A stretch of 33,118 nt of DNA from a virus. The translations under genes were made by a program, and so were the position numbers. Shown here one piece after another: positions 7,382 to 16,664 of the stretch (position 1 is its first letter; every line of letters starts with the position of its first letter). Below the pieces are notes generated by a model. It was given only the letters and a program-made list of their open reading frames with translations, had not been told where the DNA came from and searched no databases. The DNA lies in IMG/VR virus record IMGVR_UViG_3300042691_019772, positions 1-33,118 of that record. One strand, given 5' to 3'.

Positions 7382-10300
7382 ATGGCACTTAAATTTAGAA
7401 GAGGTTCAACAGCAGACAAATCAGGTTCATTATCATTTGGTGAACCGTATGTAAACACCTCATTAGGAACTCTACAAGTTGGGGGAGCTAGTGGTGATAT
7501 AACTTTAGCAACAGTGGGAGATTCTTCCGCACTAAATGTGTTAAGCGTTTCCGCATCCACATTTGTATCTGCATCAACTTTGCATATAACATCAAATGCT
7601 GAAATTAAAGGAAACTTAACATTAGGAGGTAATATAACAATCGGAGATCAAACTTCTGATACCGTTGCAGTAAATGCAAATCTTAGTTCATCTCTTATAC
7701 CATCTATTACTAATACATTTGATTTAGGTAGTTCAACAAAAATTTGGAAAGATATATACGTCTCAACTGGCTCAATTAAATTTGTTGATCCAGGTACAAA
7801 TGCAGTTGTAGGAACTATATCTTCTAATGCAAGTGGTGATTTTATAATATCGGGTGAATTAAGTGGTTCAACTGTTGCTGGTTTAGGAAACGCTGAGGAA
7901 TTTAGTTCTTCTCTAAATAGTAGATTAGATAGTATTCAAACTACAACTGCTTCTTTAAATGGAAGAGTTGGAGCATTGGAAGTAAAAAGCGGAAGTTTAG
8001 AACAATCATTCCATACATATTCTGGATCTATCAACACATACACCGCTTCTAACAATACTACTAATAATACTCAAAATAGTAGATTAAGTGCGATTGAAAC
8101 ATCGACAAGTAGTTTAAATACACATACTGCATCAGCTGAAGGAAGATTAAATTCATTAGAAACAACAAGTGGTAGTTTAGTATCATTCTCTTCATCAGTT
8201 GCAGCAGCAATTCAATTAACAGGTTCTAACTTAACAATTAAGGGCGACCTTTTAGTTAAAGGTACTACAACTACAATTAACTCTACAACCGTAGATATTG
8301 GTGATAATATTATTTCACTTAATGGAACTGGTGCTACAAATGGAGGTATAATTGTTAGAGATGCGACTGGTGGTACTACTACTTCAGGTTCTTTATTTTG
8401 GGATACTACAAATGATGTTTGGAAAGCTGGGGCAGCGGGAGCTGAAGATAAAATATTGTTGGCACAAGAATTCTACATATTCACCGCTTCAAATGCATCG
8501 ACGCATGATAATCACGATGGTAGATTAGATAGTTTAGAAAATTCTAGTGCAAGTATAAATTCATTTACCGCATCTCAAACAACTGCACAAAATGAGCAAA
8601 ATGTTAGATTAAACACAATTGAAAACACAACTGGAAGTTTAAATACTTATACTGCTTCAAATGATTCTACAAACAATGCTCAAAATAATAGATTGAGTTC
8701 ATTAGAAACTGCAAGTGGAAGTATAAGAAGTGATTTTAATTCATTTACTTCTTCTAATGCAGGAACTAACGATAGTCAATCTTTAAGAATTGATGCATTA
8801 GAAACTGCAAGTGGAAGTTTGAATTCTTATACTGCATCACAGGATAGTAGAAATACTGCATTATTTACTGCAACTTCTTCGTTGAACTCATATACCGCAT
8901 CTAATAATACAAACATTAGTGCGATTCATACCTCGACTGCAAGTTTAAATTCATATACCGCATCTAATAATACAAATATTAGTGATATTCATACCTCAAC
9001 TGCTTCATTAAACTCATTCACATCATCTATCAATACTACTATTAAAAGTAAATTAGATGCTGATAGTGTAATAAGTGGTTCTTCGCAAGTAACTATTTCA
9101 AATACAACAGGATATTCAGCATTTAGTTCATCTATTGCCGCTATACCAAATGCATTAAGTAGTTCAGTTGCTGTAACAAATGCTTCGCAAGATAGTAGAT
9201 TAAATTCTATTGAAGGGGTAAGTGGAAGTTATGCAACTACTGGAAGTAATATATTTCAGGGTAATCAAATAATTACCGGTTCATTATACATTTCACAGGA
9301 TTTAATTATAGCAGGTTCATCATCAATTCAAAATATTAGTTCTTCGCAACTTAATATTGGTGATAACATTATAACCGTAAACGCAATAAATCCATCGGTT
9401 AGATTTGGTGGATTGGCAGTAATTGATAGTGGTTCATCGCCACAAGTATCTGGTTCAATGTTATTTGACTCGGTGAATGACCAATGGCTGTTTATTCATC
9501 AAAATCAATCTGCAATTACCTCATCAGTTTTACTTATGGGGCCAGCTACATTTGATAATTTAGGTTCGGAAACTTATTTAACTCAAAATAGAATTCCAAA
9601 AGGTTCTGGTATAGAACACTTAAATGATAGTAACATTACTGATACTGGAACAAAGGTATCAATAAATTCAAATACTGAGATAACAGGATCAATAGTTTCA
9701 ACTGTAACACCATTAGTATCAGGTTCTTCTCAAATTAATGGTACTCAGATTACAAATAATACAATAACAATTGCAGGTAGTTCAACTGCATTAGGTGGTT
9801 CAATTACTGCTGCAACAATAGGTAATGCGATTGGAGCTTTCAGTAGCTCAGCTCAAATTACTACATTACCATCGGTAGATACTGATGATTTGACTGAAGG
9901 TACTACTAACAAATACTATTTAGATTCAAGAGTTAAAACTAAATTGAGTGCAGAAGGAGTAATATCTGGTTCATCTCAAGTTTTCTCAGGTGTTAGCGGT
10001 GATGTTGTAATTGCATCAAATGGTGTTGCCACAATTCAAGCAAATTCAGTAGCATTAGGAACTGATACGACGGGTGATTATGTTGCAAGTTTAGTAGCGG
10101 GTACAAACATCACTCTTACTAATAATAGTGGTGAAGGTGCAACACCTACAATTGCATTGACAAATAATTCTATAACAATCGCAGGGCAGTCGACATCATT
10201 AGGTGGAACTATAACTGCGGCAACGATAGGTAATGCAATTGGAGCATTTAGTGGTTCATCGCAGGTATCACATGATTCAACAACTGGATATTCGGCAAAT

Positions 10301-11119
10301 AGACACGTTGACCATACTGCAGTATCAATTACCGCAGGAAGTGGATTGACAGGTGGTGGAGATATTTCAACAACTAGAACAATTTCGATTGCAACCGGAG
10401 GAGTAACTAACGCGATGTTAGCAGGTTCTATTGCAAATGATAAACTTACAAACTCTTCTGTAACCGTTACTGCGGGAACGGGTATGAGTGGTGGTGGAGC
10501 GGTGTCATTAGGTGGTTCGATAACTCTAACCAACGCAGGTGTAACTTCAAATGTAGCAGGAACAGGTATTTCAGTAAGTGGTGCTACCGGAGCAGTAACA
10601 ATTACAAACACCGGTGTAACATCAAACGTAGCTGGTACTGGTGTGTCTGTGAGTGGTGCAACGGGAGCAGTAACAATCTCTATCGGACAGGCGGTAGCGA
10701 CTTCTTCCGATGTTAGATTTAACTCATTAGGAGTTGGAATGGCAGCGAGTGCAACTACCGGTAGAATTGATGCTACAAACGACATCGTAGCGTACTCTTC
10801 TTCAGATAGAAGATTTAAGAATAATATCAAACCAATTGAAAATCCATTAGATAAGATTAACAAAATTAGTGGTAATACTTTCGATTGGAATGAAGAAACT
10901 AAAATTGAGCATGGGTATGATGGAAACGATGTTGGTGTTATTGCGCAGGAAATCGAAGAAGTATTGCCTCAATTAGTTCAGACAAGAGAAAGTGGATATA
11001 AGGCGGTTAAATACGATAAGTTAGTTGCTTTATTGATTGAAGGTATAAAAGAACAACAAATTCAAATCAACGATATGAAAGTTGAAATTGAAAATTTGAA
11101 AAGACAAAAAGGTTTATAA
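7382..11119 (+). CDS. Long tail fibre with S74 self-cleaving chaperone domain
   Basis: 1245 residues. The N-terminus ALKFRRGSTADKSGSLSFGEPYVN is the typical 'hyaluronidase/fibre start' phrase (KFRRGT..) used as a tail anchor. Then comes a beta module, heptad-like stalk repeats, and a module at about 275-365 almost the same as in the first fibre (68 identical bases at 8282-8349). Residues about 560-1110, absent from the paralogue, contain GSGLTGGGD and repeated GTG(I/V)SVSGATGAVTI units. The C-terminal S74 chaperone has the dyad Ser1141/Lys1146 (SDRRFK), then NDVGVIAQEIEEVLP, GYKAVKYDKL and a terminal coiled coil. Self-cleavage before Ser1141 would release the last ~105 residues. It is followed after 3 nt by a glycosyltransferase-like gene. 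Confidence 0.88.
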   Translation: MALKFRRGSTADKSGSLSFGEPYVNTSLGTLQVGGASGDITLATVGDSSALNVLSVSASTFVSASTLHITSNAEIKGNLTLGGNITIGDQTSDTVAVNANLSSSLIPSITNTFDLGSSTKIWKDIYVSTGSIKFVDPGTNAVVGTISSNASGDFIISGELSGSTVAGLGNAEEFSSSLNSRLDSIQTTTASLNGRVGALEVKSGSLEQSFHTYSGSINTYTASNNTTNNTQNSRLSAIETSTSSLNTHTASAEGRLNSLETTSGSLVSFSSSVAAAIQLTGSNLTIKGDLLVKGTTTTINSTTVDIGDNIISLNGTGATNGGIIVRDATGGTTTSGSLFWDTTNDVWKAGAAGAEDKILLAQEFYIFTASNASTHDNHDGRLDSLENSSASINSFTASQTTAQNEQNVRLNTIENTTGSLNTYTASNDSTNNAQNNRLSSLETASGSIRSDFNSFTSSNAGTNDSQSLRIDALETASGSLNSYTASQDSRNTALFTATSSLNSYTASNNTNISAIHTSTASLNSYTASNNTNISDIHTSTASLNSFTSSINTTIKSKLDADSVISGSSQVTISNTTGYSAFSSSIAAIPNALSSSVAVTNASQDSRLNSIEGVSGSYATTGSNIFQGNQIITGSLYISQDLIIAGSSSIQNISSSQLNIGDNIITVNAINPSVRFGGLAVIDSGSSPQVSGSMLFDSVNDQWLFIHQNQSAITSSVLLMGPATFDNLGSETYLTQNRIPKGSGIEHLNDSNITDTGTKVSINSNTEITGSIVSTVTPLVSGSSQINGTQITNNTITIAGSSTALGGSITAATIGNAIGAFSSSAQITTLPSVDTDDLTEGTTNKYYLDSRVKTKLSAEGVISGSSQVFSGVSGDVVIASNGVATIQANSVALGTDTTGDYVASLVAGTNITLTNNSGEGATPTIALTNNSITIAGQSTSLGGTITAATIGNAIGAFSGSSQVSHDSTTGYSANRHVDHTAVSITAGSGLTGGGDISTTRTISIATGGVTNAMLAGSIANDKLTNSSVTVTAGTGMSGGGAVSLGGSITLTNAGVTSNVAGTGISVSGATGAVTITNTGVTSNVAGTGVSVSGATGAVTISIGQAVATSSDVRFNSLGVGMAASATTGRIDATNDIVAYSSSDRRFKNNIKPIENPLDKINKISGNTFDWNEETKIEHGYDGNDVGVIAQEIEEVLPQLVQTRESGYKAVKYDKLVALLIEGIKEQQIQINDMKVEIENLKRQKGL
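8816..9067 (+). repeat. Four 63-nt in-frame stalk repeats in second long fibre
   Basis: Units beginning SLNSYT/SLNSFT start at 8816, 8879, 8942 and 9005, exactly 63 nt apart. They are homologous to the repeats at 1445-1864 in the other long fibre. Confidence 0.8.
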
Positions 11120-11122
11120 TAA

Positions 11123-12136
11123 ATGTTTGATGTATATTTTACCACAGGAATAGGTAAAATCAATACTGGAGTAGATATTTGGGTAAATAACTGGTTGAGT
11201 GAAATAGGTAAGAACTTAGACACTCAGCCGGTTTTACTTATTTATAGAAACAAACCGATTGATTTTAATTTTGAAATACCAATTGAACACTATTGGTACA
11301 ATGATGAGAATGGTAATCACAAAGATATTTTTGAGGAAAAGTTTAAAGAATGTAGAAGAGTAAATATTCTTCACGCTCATTATACACCATTAGAATTAAT
11401 CGAAGAAAACTTAGATAAATTATGGAGTTATATTATACACAATGATTTATCAAAAGTTTATGTTCAGAGTGGGTTATCGGATTTACAATTCGGTTGGATA
11501 CCACACTATTCAAAAGAATGGGAAAATAAAATTTTAGTTAAAGCTAAGAATAAGGTTTGGGTTGGATTGTATGAGTTGTATGAAGATGTATTTGAAAATT
11601 ATGTTTCAATACCTTCTTATTACAAATTCATAAAAAACAACGAATTATCTAACTCAAATAAAATAGGATTTACATCAAGATGTGAAGTAAGAAAAAATCC
11701 ACATTATTTGGATGGATTGGAAGGTTATATGTTTACAAATATAAGACCTTTTCAAAATACTTGGAAAAAGGAATTAGATTTAGATTTTTCAAAATTAAAA
11801 AAGATACAATTTGAAAGCGAATATAGTGAAAAGTATTATCAGATGGATTGGGGAATTTCTCATTCCGCTTTTAGTGCTGAACCATTTGGTTATTCAATAT
11901 TTCAAAGTGTAGATTGGGGAAAATTACCTATTCTAAGTGAAGACTGGTGTCCTGATATAAATTATAAATTCAGAGCTAGTAGTAAAACAGAATTTGTAAA
12001 TATTTATAGGAGTATCACAGAATTATCTTATGATGAAAAAAATGAAGAGTTTAGTTCTTTAAAATCTCAGCTCATAGGTAAATTTAGTGATGATACAAAT
12101 TGGACAAAAAAATTATTAAACATATACAATGCCTAG
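11123..12136 (+). CDS. Glycosyltransferase-like protein (GT-B fold, GT4-type)
   Basis: 337 residues. The C-terminal half has the GT4-type nucleotide-sugar-binding arrangement: KIGFTSRCEVRKNPHYLDGL at about 180-200, and EPFGYSIFQSVDWGKLPILS at about 252-271, which lines up with the E-x7-E/'EPFG..E..A.G.P' motif of this fold, with a serine/valine-rich variant of the second half. The N-terminal half begins YFTTGIGKINTGVDIW and has ILHAHYTPLE, like a Rossmann acceptor domain. No membrane segment is visible. It sits 3 nt after the long fibre and overlaps the next tail gene by 8 nt (ATGCCTAG), so it is made with virion proteins and may glycosylate them. Host surface sugars are the alternative target. 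The family call is moderate; the substrate is unknown. Confidence 0.6.
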   Translation: MFDVYFTTGIGKINTGVDIWVNNWLSEIGKNLDTQPVLLIYRNKPIDFNFEIPIEHYWYNDENGNHKDIFEEKFKECRRVNILHAHYTPLELIEENLDKLWSYIIHNDLSKVYVQSGLSDLQFGWIPHYSKEWENKILVKAKNKVWVGLYELYEDVFENYVSIPSYYKFIKNNELSNSNKIGFTSRCEVRKNPHYLDGLEGYMFTNIRPFQNTWKKELDLDFSKLKKIQFESEYSEKYYQMDWGISHSAFSAEPFGYSIFQSVDWGKLPILSEDWCPDINYKFRASSKTEFVNIYRSITELSYDEKNEEFSSLKSQLIGKFSDDTNWTKKLLNIYNA

Positions 12137-13415
12137 AACAGCCGGAAATACCCTTTCATTGGGAAATCTTAAAGTAGCTACTGCAGCGGCAGCAAGTTCA
12201 CTTTCCTCCGCAGCGGGGACTACAACGGGGCCAATTGCAATGTCTCAATTCGGTATTGATTCCGTTGATTCAATAAGTGGATTTACTTATGTGAAAGAAT
12301 CTACTGGTGAAACTTATACATTAGGATTTACTGATGCGGGTAGCCGTTTTTTAAGTAGAATAGGAAGTGTAACTAATAACTTTACTTGGTCTTTATCAGT
12401 TGGAGCAGAATTCTCAATTCAATCAAGTCCTCCATATAATCCAACCGTAACTGCAAACGCAATCGGAAACTCAACTACATTATCTACGCCAGTTGCTAGA
12501 ACACTATCAGTTGTATTTAGAGATACCTTTAATGATCACGCAACTGGATATAATACTCAAAAAGATAAAACTGTATATAATGTAGATGATTATGCGGGTG
12601 CGAGTGGATTGTGTTTACATTTAGATGAAGATGTATTGATGGCGGATGGAACAACTAAAAAGGCAGGTGATTTAGTAGAAGGTGATATAGTTCGTTCTTA
12701 CTATCCTCCTCATGTTGATACTCTTACCGATTTCAACTTCTATGATTGGACATACTATACACCTGGTGGTATTATGGTTGATTCCTATGTTAAAGATGTA
12801 GCATATACATTTGTTGATAGATGGAATATTGTAACTACCGATAGTGGTTCAGTAAAAGGAAATGGTGAACACCCTATGATGGTTTTTGATATTAATGAAG
12901 AAGTTTATAAATTTAAACCATTAGGATTAGTTCAACCAAACGATAGATTTATTAAAGTAAATTTAGATGGAAGCATTGAAGAAGTGAATGTATTAACAAA
13001 TGAAGTTCAAAACACTACAATAGAAGTTGTATCAATTGACGTGGAGGAAGTGGATACATATATTGTAAATGGATTTGTAACTCACAACAAAGGTGCTAAC
13101 TCATTTGCCGGATATTCAATTTCAGCTACACCAACCGTATCAGTTTCAACTGTAACTATTGGTGGTGAAACTTATAGAAGATTAACACTTTCAACGAATA
13201 GTGCCGTAACTTCTCCTGGCTCAACTGCAATTACTGCGAATTATAATTATGATATTCAGATTGCATCGGATTCAGGATTTTCAAATATTTTGGCTACCGT
13301 AACTTCCTTTAGTTCAAACACTTATGATTATAAAAGTGGAACAGCGGTTTATGCAAGAGCTAGATTGAATTTTGCAGGATTGCAGACGGGATATGGAAGT
13401 AGTGCGACTGGATAA
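12129..13415 (+). CDS. Tail/fibre structural protein interrupted by an intein-like Hint domain
   Basis: 428 residues in three parts. Residues 1-161 are a fibre-like N-domain (TAGNTLSLGNLKVATAA..). Residues 162-320 are a Hint domain: block A starts with Cys162 (CLHLDEDVLMADGTTKKAGDL), block B carries His248 (GNGEHPMMVF), and block G ends YIVNGFVTHN with His319-Asn320. Residues 321-428 form a beta-rich C-domain (TPTVSVSTVTIGGETYRRL). The residue after Asn320 is Lys, not Cys/Ser/Thr, so classical splicing is doubtful. This resembles bacterial intein-like domains that cleave or join by side reactions. At 159 residues there is no room for a homing endonuclease. The start codon overlaps the glycosyltransferase stop. 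Confidence 0.78.
   Translation: MPRTAGNTLSLGNLKVATAAAASSLSSAAGTTTGPIAMSQFGIDSVDSISGFTYVKESTGETYTLGFTDAGSRFLSRIGSVTNNFTWSLSVGAEFSIQSSPPYNPTVTANAIGNSTTLSTPVARTLSVVFRDTFNDHATGYNTQKDKTVYNVDDYAGASGLCLHLDEDVLMADGTTKKAGDLVEGDIVRSYYPPHVDTLTDFNFYDWTYYTPGGIMVDSYVKDVAYTFVDRWNIVTTDSGSVKGNGEHPMMVFDINEEVYKFKPLGLVQPNDRFIKVNLDGSIEEVNVLTNEVQNTTIEVVSIDVEEVDTYIVNGFVTHNKGANSFAGYSISATPTVSVSTVTIGGETYRRLTLSTNSAVTSPGSTAITANYNYDIQIASDSGFSNILATVTSFSSNTYDYKSGTAVYARARLNFAGLQTGYGSSATG
12612..13088 (+). other. Hint (intein-like, BIL-type) domain coding segment
   Basis: It runs from the Cys162 codon (TGT, 12612) to the Asn320 codon (AAC, 13086-13088). Block A, block B and the terminal His-Asn are present, and the +1 residue is Lys. 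Expected chemistry is N-terminal and/or C-terminal cleavage. Confidence 0.75.
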
Positions 13416-13446
13416 TTTATTCTTAAAATATTTGTATATAAAAACA

Positions 13447-13486
13447 CTATAAATATGGGTTATGTAAAAAAACTCAATATTTATAG
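13447..13486 (+). repeat. 10-bp perfect inverted repeat around the late-type motif
   Basis: CTATAAATAT (13447-13456) and ATATTTATAG (13477-13486) are perfect reverse complements, 20 nt apart. The right arm overlaps the late-type motif before the 13517 gene; the left arm contains TATAAATA, the T4 late-promoter core, on the + strand. No T tract follows, so it is not a normal terminator. Confidence 0.5.
13476..13485 (+). promoter_or_regulatory. Late-type motif AATATTTATA before gene at 13517
   Basis: Perfect copy ending 31 nt before the ATG, and part of an inverted repeat. Confidence 0.55.
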
Positions 13487-13516
13487 ATATACATTTTTAT
13501 AATCTAAAAAAACAAA

Positions 13517-13771
13517 ATGGAAATCAAAAAGTTATCGCAAGAAGAGTTACAAGAAATTAGTCAAATCAGAGTTGAATACAATAATTTATACTCAAACATT
13601 GGTTTGATTCAGGTTAAAATTAAAGAATTGGAAGGAGAAAGTTTATCTTACTACCAAAGTTTAGAAATTCTTAGAGGAAAAGAAGACCAACTTTTTCAAA
13701 AATTAAAAGAAACTTATGGTAACGGAACGATAGATTTGGATACCGGAGAGTTCAGACCGACAGAGGAATAA
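13517..13771 (+). CDS. Small coiled-coil protein of unknown function
   Basis: 84 residues, not recognised. Residues 5-68 are a nearly uninterrupted amphipathic helix pattern (LSQEELQEISQIRVEYNNL, IGLIQVKIKELEGE, LEILRGKEDQLFQKLKE), consistent with a two-helix coiled coil broken near residue 30. The C-terminal tail YGNGTIDLDTGEFRPTEE looks like a short beta turn. It has its own late-type motif and lies directly before the sheath gene, so a structural or assembly role in the tail is plausible, but only position supports that. Confidence 0.6.
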   Translation: MEIKKLSQEELQEISQIRVEYNNLYSNIGLIQVKIKELEGESLSYYQSLEILRGKEDQLFQKLKETYGNGTIDLDTGEFRPTEE

Positions 13772-13789
13772 CTTTTCGTTGTTGGATTT

Positions 13790-13799
13790 AATATTTATT
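13790..13799 (+). promoter_or_regulatory. Late-type motif AATATTTATT before sheath gene
   Basis: Nine of ten bases match AATATTTATA, and it ends 33 nt before the sheath ATG at 13833. Confidence 0.55.
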
Positions 13800-13832
13800 A
13801 TAGATTAACTTAGAAATTAAATTAGAATTAAT

Positions 13833-16133
13833 ATGGCAGAAAAAATTGTATCACCTGGTGTTTTTACGAGAGAAAACGACCTTTCTTTCTTACCACAAGG
13901 TATATCACAAATAGGTGCAGCTGTCGTTGGGCCAACCGAAAAAGGGCCAGCATTCCTTCCGACATTAATCCAAACACAGGCTGAATATGAAGCTATCTTT
14001 GGAACACCTAAAGACTATTATACAGGTTATGCAGTTCAGAATTATCTTAGAGATGCTGGAGCTGTGACCGTAGTAAGAGTAGCGGGAGTGAGTGGATATG
14101 CTAAGACTGGTTCAGCGGCTATTAAAGTAAGTAACGGAACTACTGAAAGTATTGTTGCCGTATTATTCCATTCATCTTCAAATTTCAGTTCATCTATTTC
14201 TTTAGGTGATAGTGGAAGTGGACTTATTGCATTAAACGTAAGTAGTAGCATATATAGTGCAAGCGTAAAAGTAAGTGATTCAAATACAATAGATGATATT
14301 GTAGGTAGAACCCCTAACTTCGGAAAATTGGTATTTGCGGATTCATTCTTTAATTTAGATGAAGCTGGTTCACCATTGAGTGGTTCAGCTAGGGGATTAT
14401 TGAGTGCAAGTTTGGTAAGTTTAGATCCTCAAGATTTTACAGGTGTAAGCACTAATCCTGCGTATAGTGGAGCTTCTACACCTTGGATTAAATCACAAAC
14501 TTATAGTGGAACAAGATACAACTTATTTAAAATTCATACTTTATCAGATGGTGAAGAAGAAAATACAAGATTCAAAATCCAAATTTCTTCAATCAAATCA
14601 TCTAATGGAACTGATTACGGTACATTCTCTTTATCAATAAGAGCTCATGGTGATACCGATAAGAGAAAAACTGTATATGAACAATATAATAATTTAAACT
14701 TAGACCCCGCTTCTCCTAATTTTATAGCTAGAAGAATCGGTGATAGAACTATATCAATAGATGCTAATGGTAAAATTACTGAAAGTGGAAACTATTCGAA
14801 TAGAAGTAAATATATTAGAATTGAAACAGCGGAAGAAGGAACTTATCCATTAACTGCGATTCCATTCGCACATGACAAATATACTATTCCTTACAAATTA
14901 GTAGCGGGAGCATTGAATGCTTTCCCAATCGTACTTTTGACAAGTGCATCAGTAGCAGATGGTTCAGTATATTCTAGTGGATTTGATTATGATTCAACAA
15001 ATAACACAAATTATTTAAAACCATTACCAGTTGGAGCAGCTAATGGTTCAAACAAAGTATTTGCATTAGATACTAGTGGTTCAAACTCAGTAACAGATGA
15101 ATTTAACGCAAATTTAAGTTCAGCTGAAACAACAAATTCAACTGAAAATGCTAAAAGAAACTTTGTAATTGCATTTCAAGGTGGATTTAGAGGTGTTGAT
15201 CCATCAAAAACAATTAATAAAGGAGCAGATATAAACGCAACTAATACTCAAGGATTTGATTGTGCAACTTCAACATCAGGTGGTTCAGTAGCATACGCAA
15301 AAGCATTAAACGCTATATCAAATCAGGATGAATTTGATATCAATCTATTAGTAACTCCTGGTATCGTAAGACAATATCATCCTTATGTAACAACTAAGGC
15401 AATTGATGTGTGTGAAAGTAGAGAAGATGTATTCTATATTGCTGATTTCGCCGGTGCAGATGCATCAATTGCTGAAGTAGTGGAGCAAGCAGCAGGAGAA
15501 GATACAAATTATGCCGGAACTTACTATCCGTGGGTTAAAACAATTGATGTAAATACAAATAAATTAGTATCAGTTCCACCTTCAGTATTGATGGTAGGTA
15601 CATTCGCACAAAACGATAGATTAGGAGCTGAATGGTTCGCACCTGCTGGTTTAAATAGAGGTGGTATTGCTGGAGCAGTTCAAGTAGTAAATAGATTAAC
15701 GCAATCTGAAAGAGATACATTATACGAAGGAAAAGTAAACCCAATTGCAACATTCCCTGGACAAGGTATTAGTGCATTCGGACAGAAAACTTTACAAGAT
15801 AAGGCATCGGCTTTAGATAGAATCAATGTAAGAAGATTGTTAATTAACTTGAAGAAGTTTGTTGCATCTACATCAAGATTCTTAGTATTCGAACAAAATA
15901 CTGCACAAACAAGAAGTAAATTCTTAAACACTGTAAACCCTTATTTAGAGAGTGTTCAACAAAGACAAGGTTTATATGCGTTCAGAGTGGTTATGGATGA
16001 AACAAATAATACACCAGATGTAATAGATAGAAACATTTTAGCTGGAGCTATCTTCTTACAACCTTCGAAGACCGCGGAATTCATTACAATTGATTTCAAC
16101 ATTCTTCCAACAGGAGCTACATTTAATGTATAA
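13833..16133 (+). CDS. gp18: Contractile tail sheath protein (T4 gp18 type)
   Basis: 766 residues, longer than T4 gp18 (659). The N-terminus SPGVFTRENDLSF..IGAAVVGPTEKGPAF, followed by YFxxF-like YEAIFGTPKDYYTGYAVQNYL and AVTVVRVAG, is the standard sheath start. The C-terminal domain is typical: RLLINLKKFVASTSRFLVFEQN, PYLESVQQRQGLYAFRVVMDE, then FITIDFNILPTG, the strands that weave sheath subunits together. The central part (about 110-450) is Ser/Gly-rich and probably a surface-exposed insertion domain. The protein forms the contractile cylinder around the tube, polymerising from the baseplate. It is a separate transcription unit with its own late-type motif, fitting its very high copy number. 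Confidence 0.96.
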   Translation: MAEKIVSPGVFTRENDLSFLPQGISQIGAAVVGPTEKGPAFLPTLIQTQAEYEAIFGTPKDYYTGYAVQNYLRDAGAVTVVRVAGVSGYAKTGSAAIKVSNGTTESIVAVLFHSSSNFSSSISLGDSGSGLIALNVSSSIYSASVKVSDSNTIDDIVGRTPNFGKLVFADSFFNLDEAGSPLSGSARGLLSASLVSLDPQDFTGVSTNPAYSGASTPWIKSQTYSGTRYNLFKIHTLSDGEEENTRFKIQISSIKSSNGTDYGTFSLSIRAHGDTDKRKTVYEQYNNLNLDPASPNFIARRIGDRTISIDANGKITESGNYSNRSKYIRIETAEEGTYPLTAIPFAHDKYTIPYKLVAGALNAFPIVLLTSASVADGSVYSSGFDYDSTNNTNYLKPLPVGAANGSNKVFALDTSGSNSVTDEFNANLSSAETTNSTENAKRNFVIAFQGGFRGVDPSKTINKGADINATNTQGFDCATSTSGGSVAYAKALNAISNQDEFDINLLVTPGIVRQYHPYVTTKAIDVCESREDVFYIADFAGADASIAEVVEQAAGEDTNYAGTYYPWVKTIDVNTNKLVSVPPSVLMVGTFAQNDRLGAEWFAPAGLNRGGIAGAVQVVNRLTQSERDTLYEGKVNPIATFPGQGISAFGQKTLQDKASALDRINVRRLLINLKKFVASTSRFLVFEQNTAQTRSKFLNTVNPYLESVQQRQGLYAFRVVMDETNNTPDVIDRNILAGAIFLQPSKTAEFITIDFNILPTGATFNV

Positions 16134-16145
16134 TTTGAATTAGGT

Positions 16146-16155
16146 AATATTTATA
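16146..16155 (+). promoter_or_regulatory. Late-type motif AATATTTATA before tube gene
   Basis: Perfect copy, ending 17 nt before the ATG at 16173, the shortest such distance in the window. Confidence 0.55.
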
Positions 16156-16172
16156 TAAAAGATTAATATAAC

Positions 16173-16664
16173 ATGGCAGAAGTATTAGAATTTAATGAGA
16201 TGTTCTATACGAACTTCGAACCAAAGATGAAAAACCGATTCATCTTCGAAGTTGACGGTATCCCTTCATATTTAGTAAAAGCTGGTAACAGACCTACTAT
16301 TCAGTTTGAGAAGGTAACATTAGACCACATCAATATCAAAAGACAGTTAAAAGGTAAAGGTGAGTGGCAAGATTTAACAATTACTCTTTATGACCCAATC
16401 GTTCCTTCTGGAGCACAGGCAGTAATGGAGTGGATTAGAACTTCTCACGAATCTTTGACAGGTAGAGATGGATATGCTGAGTTCTATAAGAAAGATGTAG
16501 ATTTCTATATGTTAGGGCCAGTAGGTGATAAGATTGAACAATGGAAGTTAAAAGGAGCATTTATTTCTCAGGCTAACTTTGGTGAGTTAGATTGGGCAAA
16601 TGCTACTGACCCAGCAACAATCGAATTAACACTTACTTACGATTACGCAATCTTAGAATTCTAA
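16173..16664 (+). CDS. gp19: Tail tube protein (T4 gp19 type)
   Basis: 163 residues, the same as T4 gp19. NRFIFEVDGIPSYLVKAGNRPTI, the charged loop KRQLKGKGEWQDLTITLYDPI, and the closing strand pair GELDWANATDPATIELTLTYDYAIL are the signature of the gp19 tube family (beta-barrel hexameric rings). It forms the inner tube through which DNA and internal proteins pass. It has its own late-type motif upstream and a strong terminator downstream, giving a single-gene unit beside the sheath. C/G-ending codons seem more frequent here than in neighbours, as expected for a highly expressed protein, though I did not count them. Confidence 0.96.
   Translation: MAEVLEFNEMFYTNFEPKMKNRFIFEVDGIPSYLVKAGNRPTIQFEKVTLDHINIKRQLKGKGEWQDLTITLYDPIVPSGAQAVMEWIRTSHESLTGRDGYAEFYKKDVDFYMLGPVGDKIEQWKLKGAFISQANFGELDWANATDPATIELTLTYDYAILEF

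Noticed and set aside
10078-10863. 261-residue open frame on the minus strand
   Set aside because: It lies wholly inside the S74 fibre gene and mirrors its Thr/Ser-rich repeats as Val/Pro-rich text; no start signal or family features.
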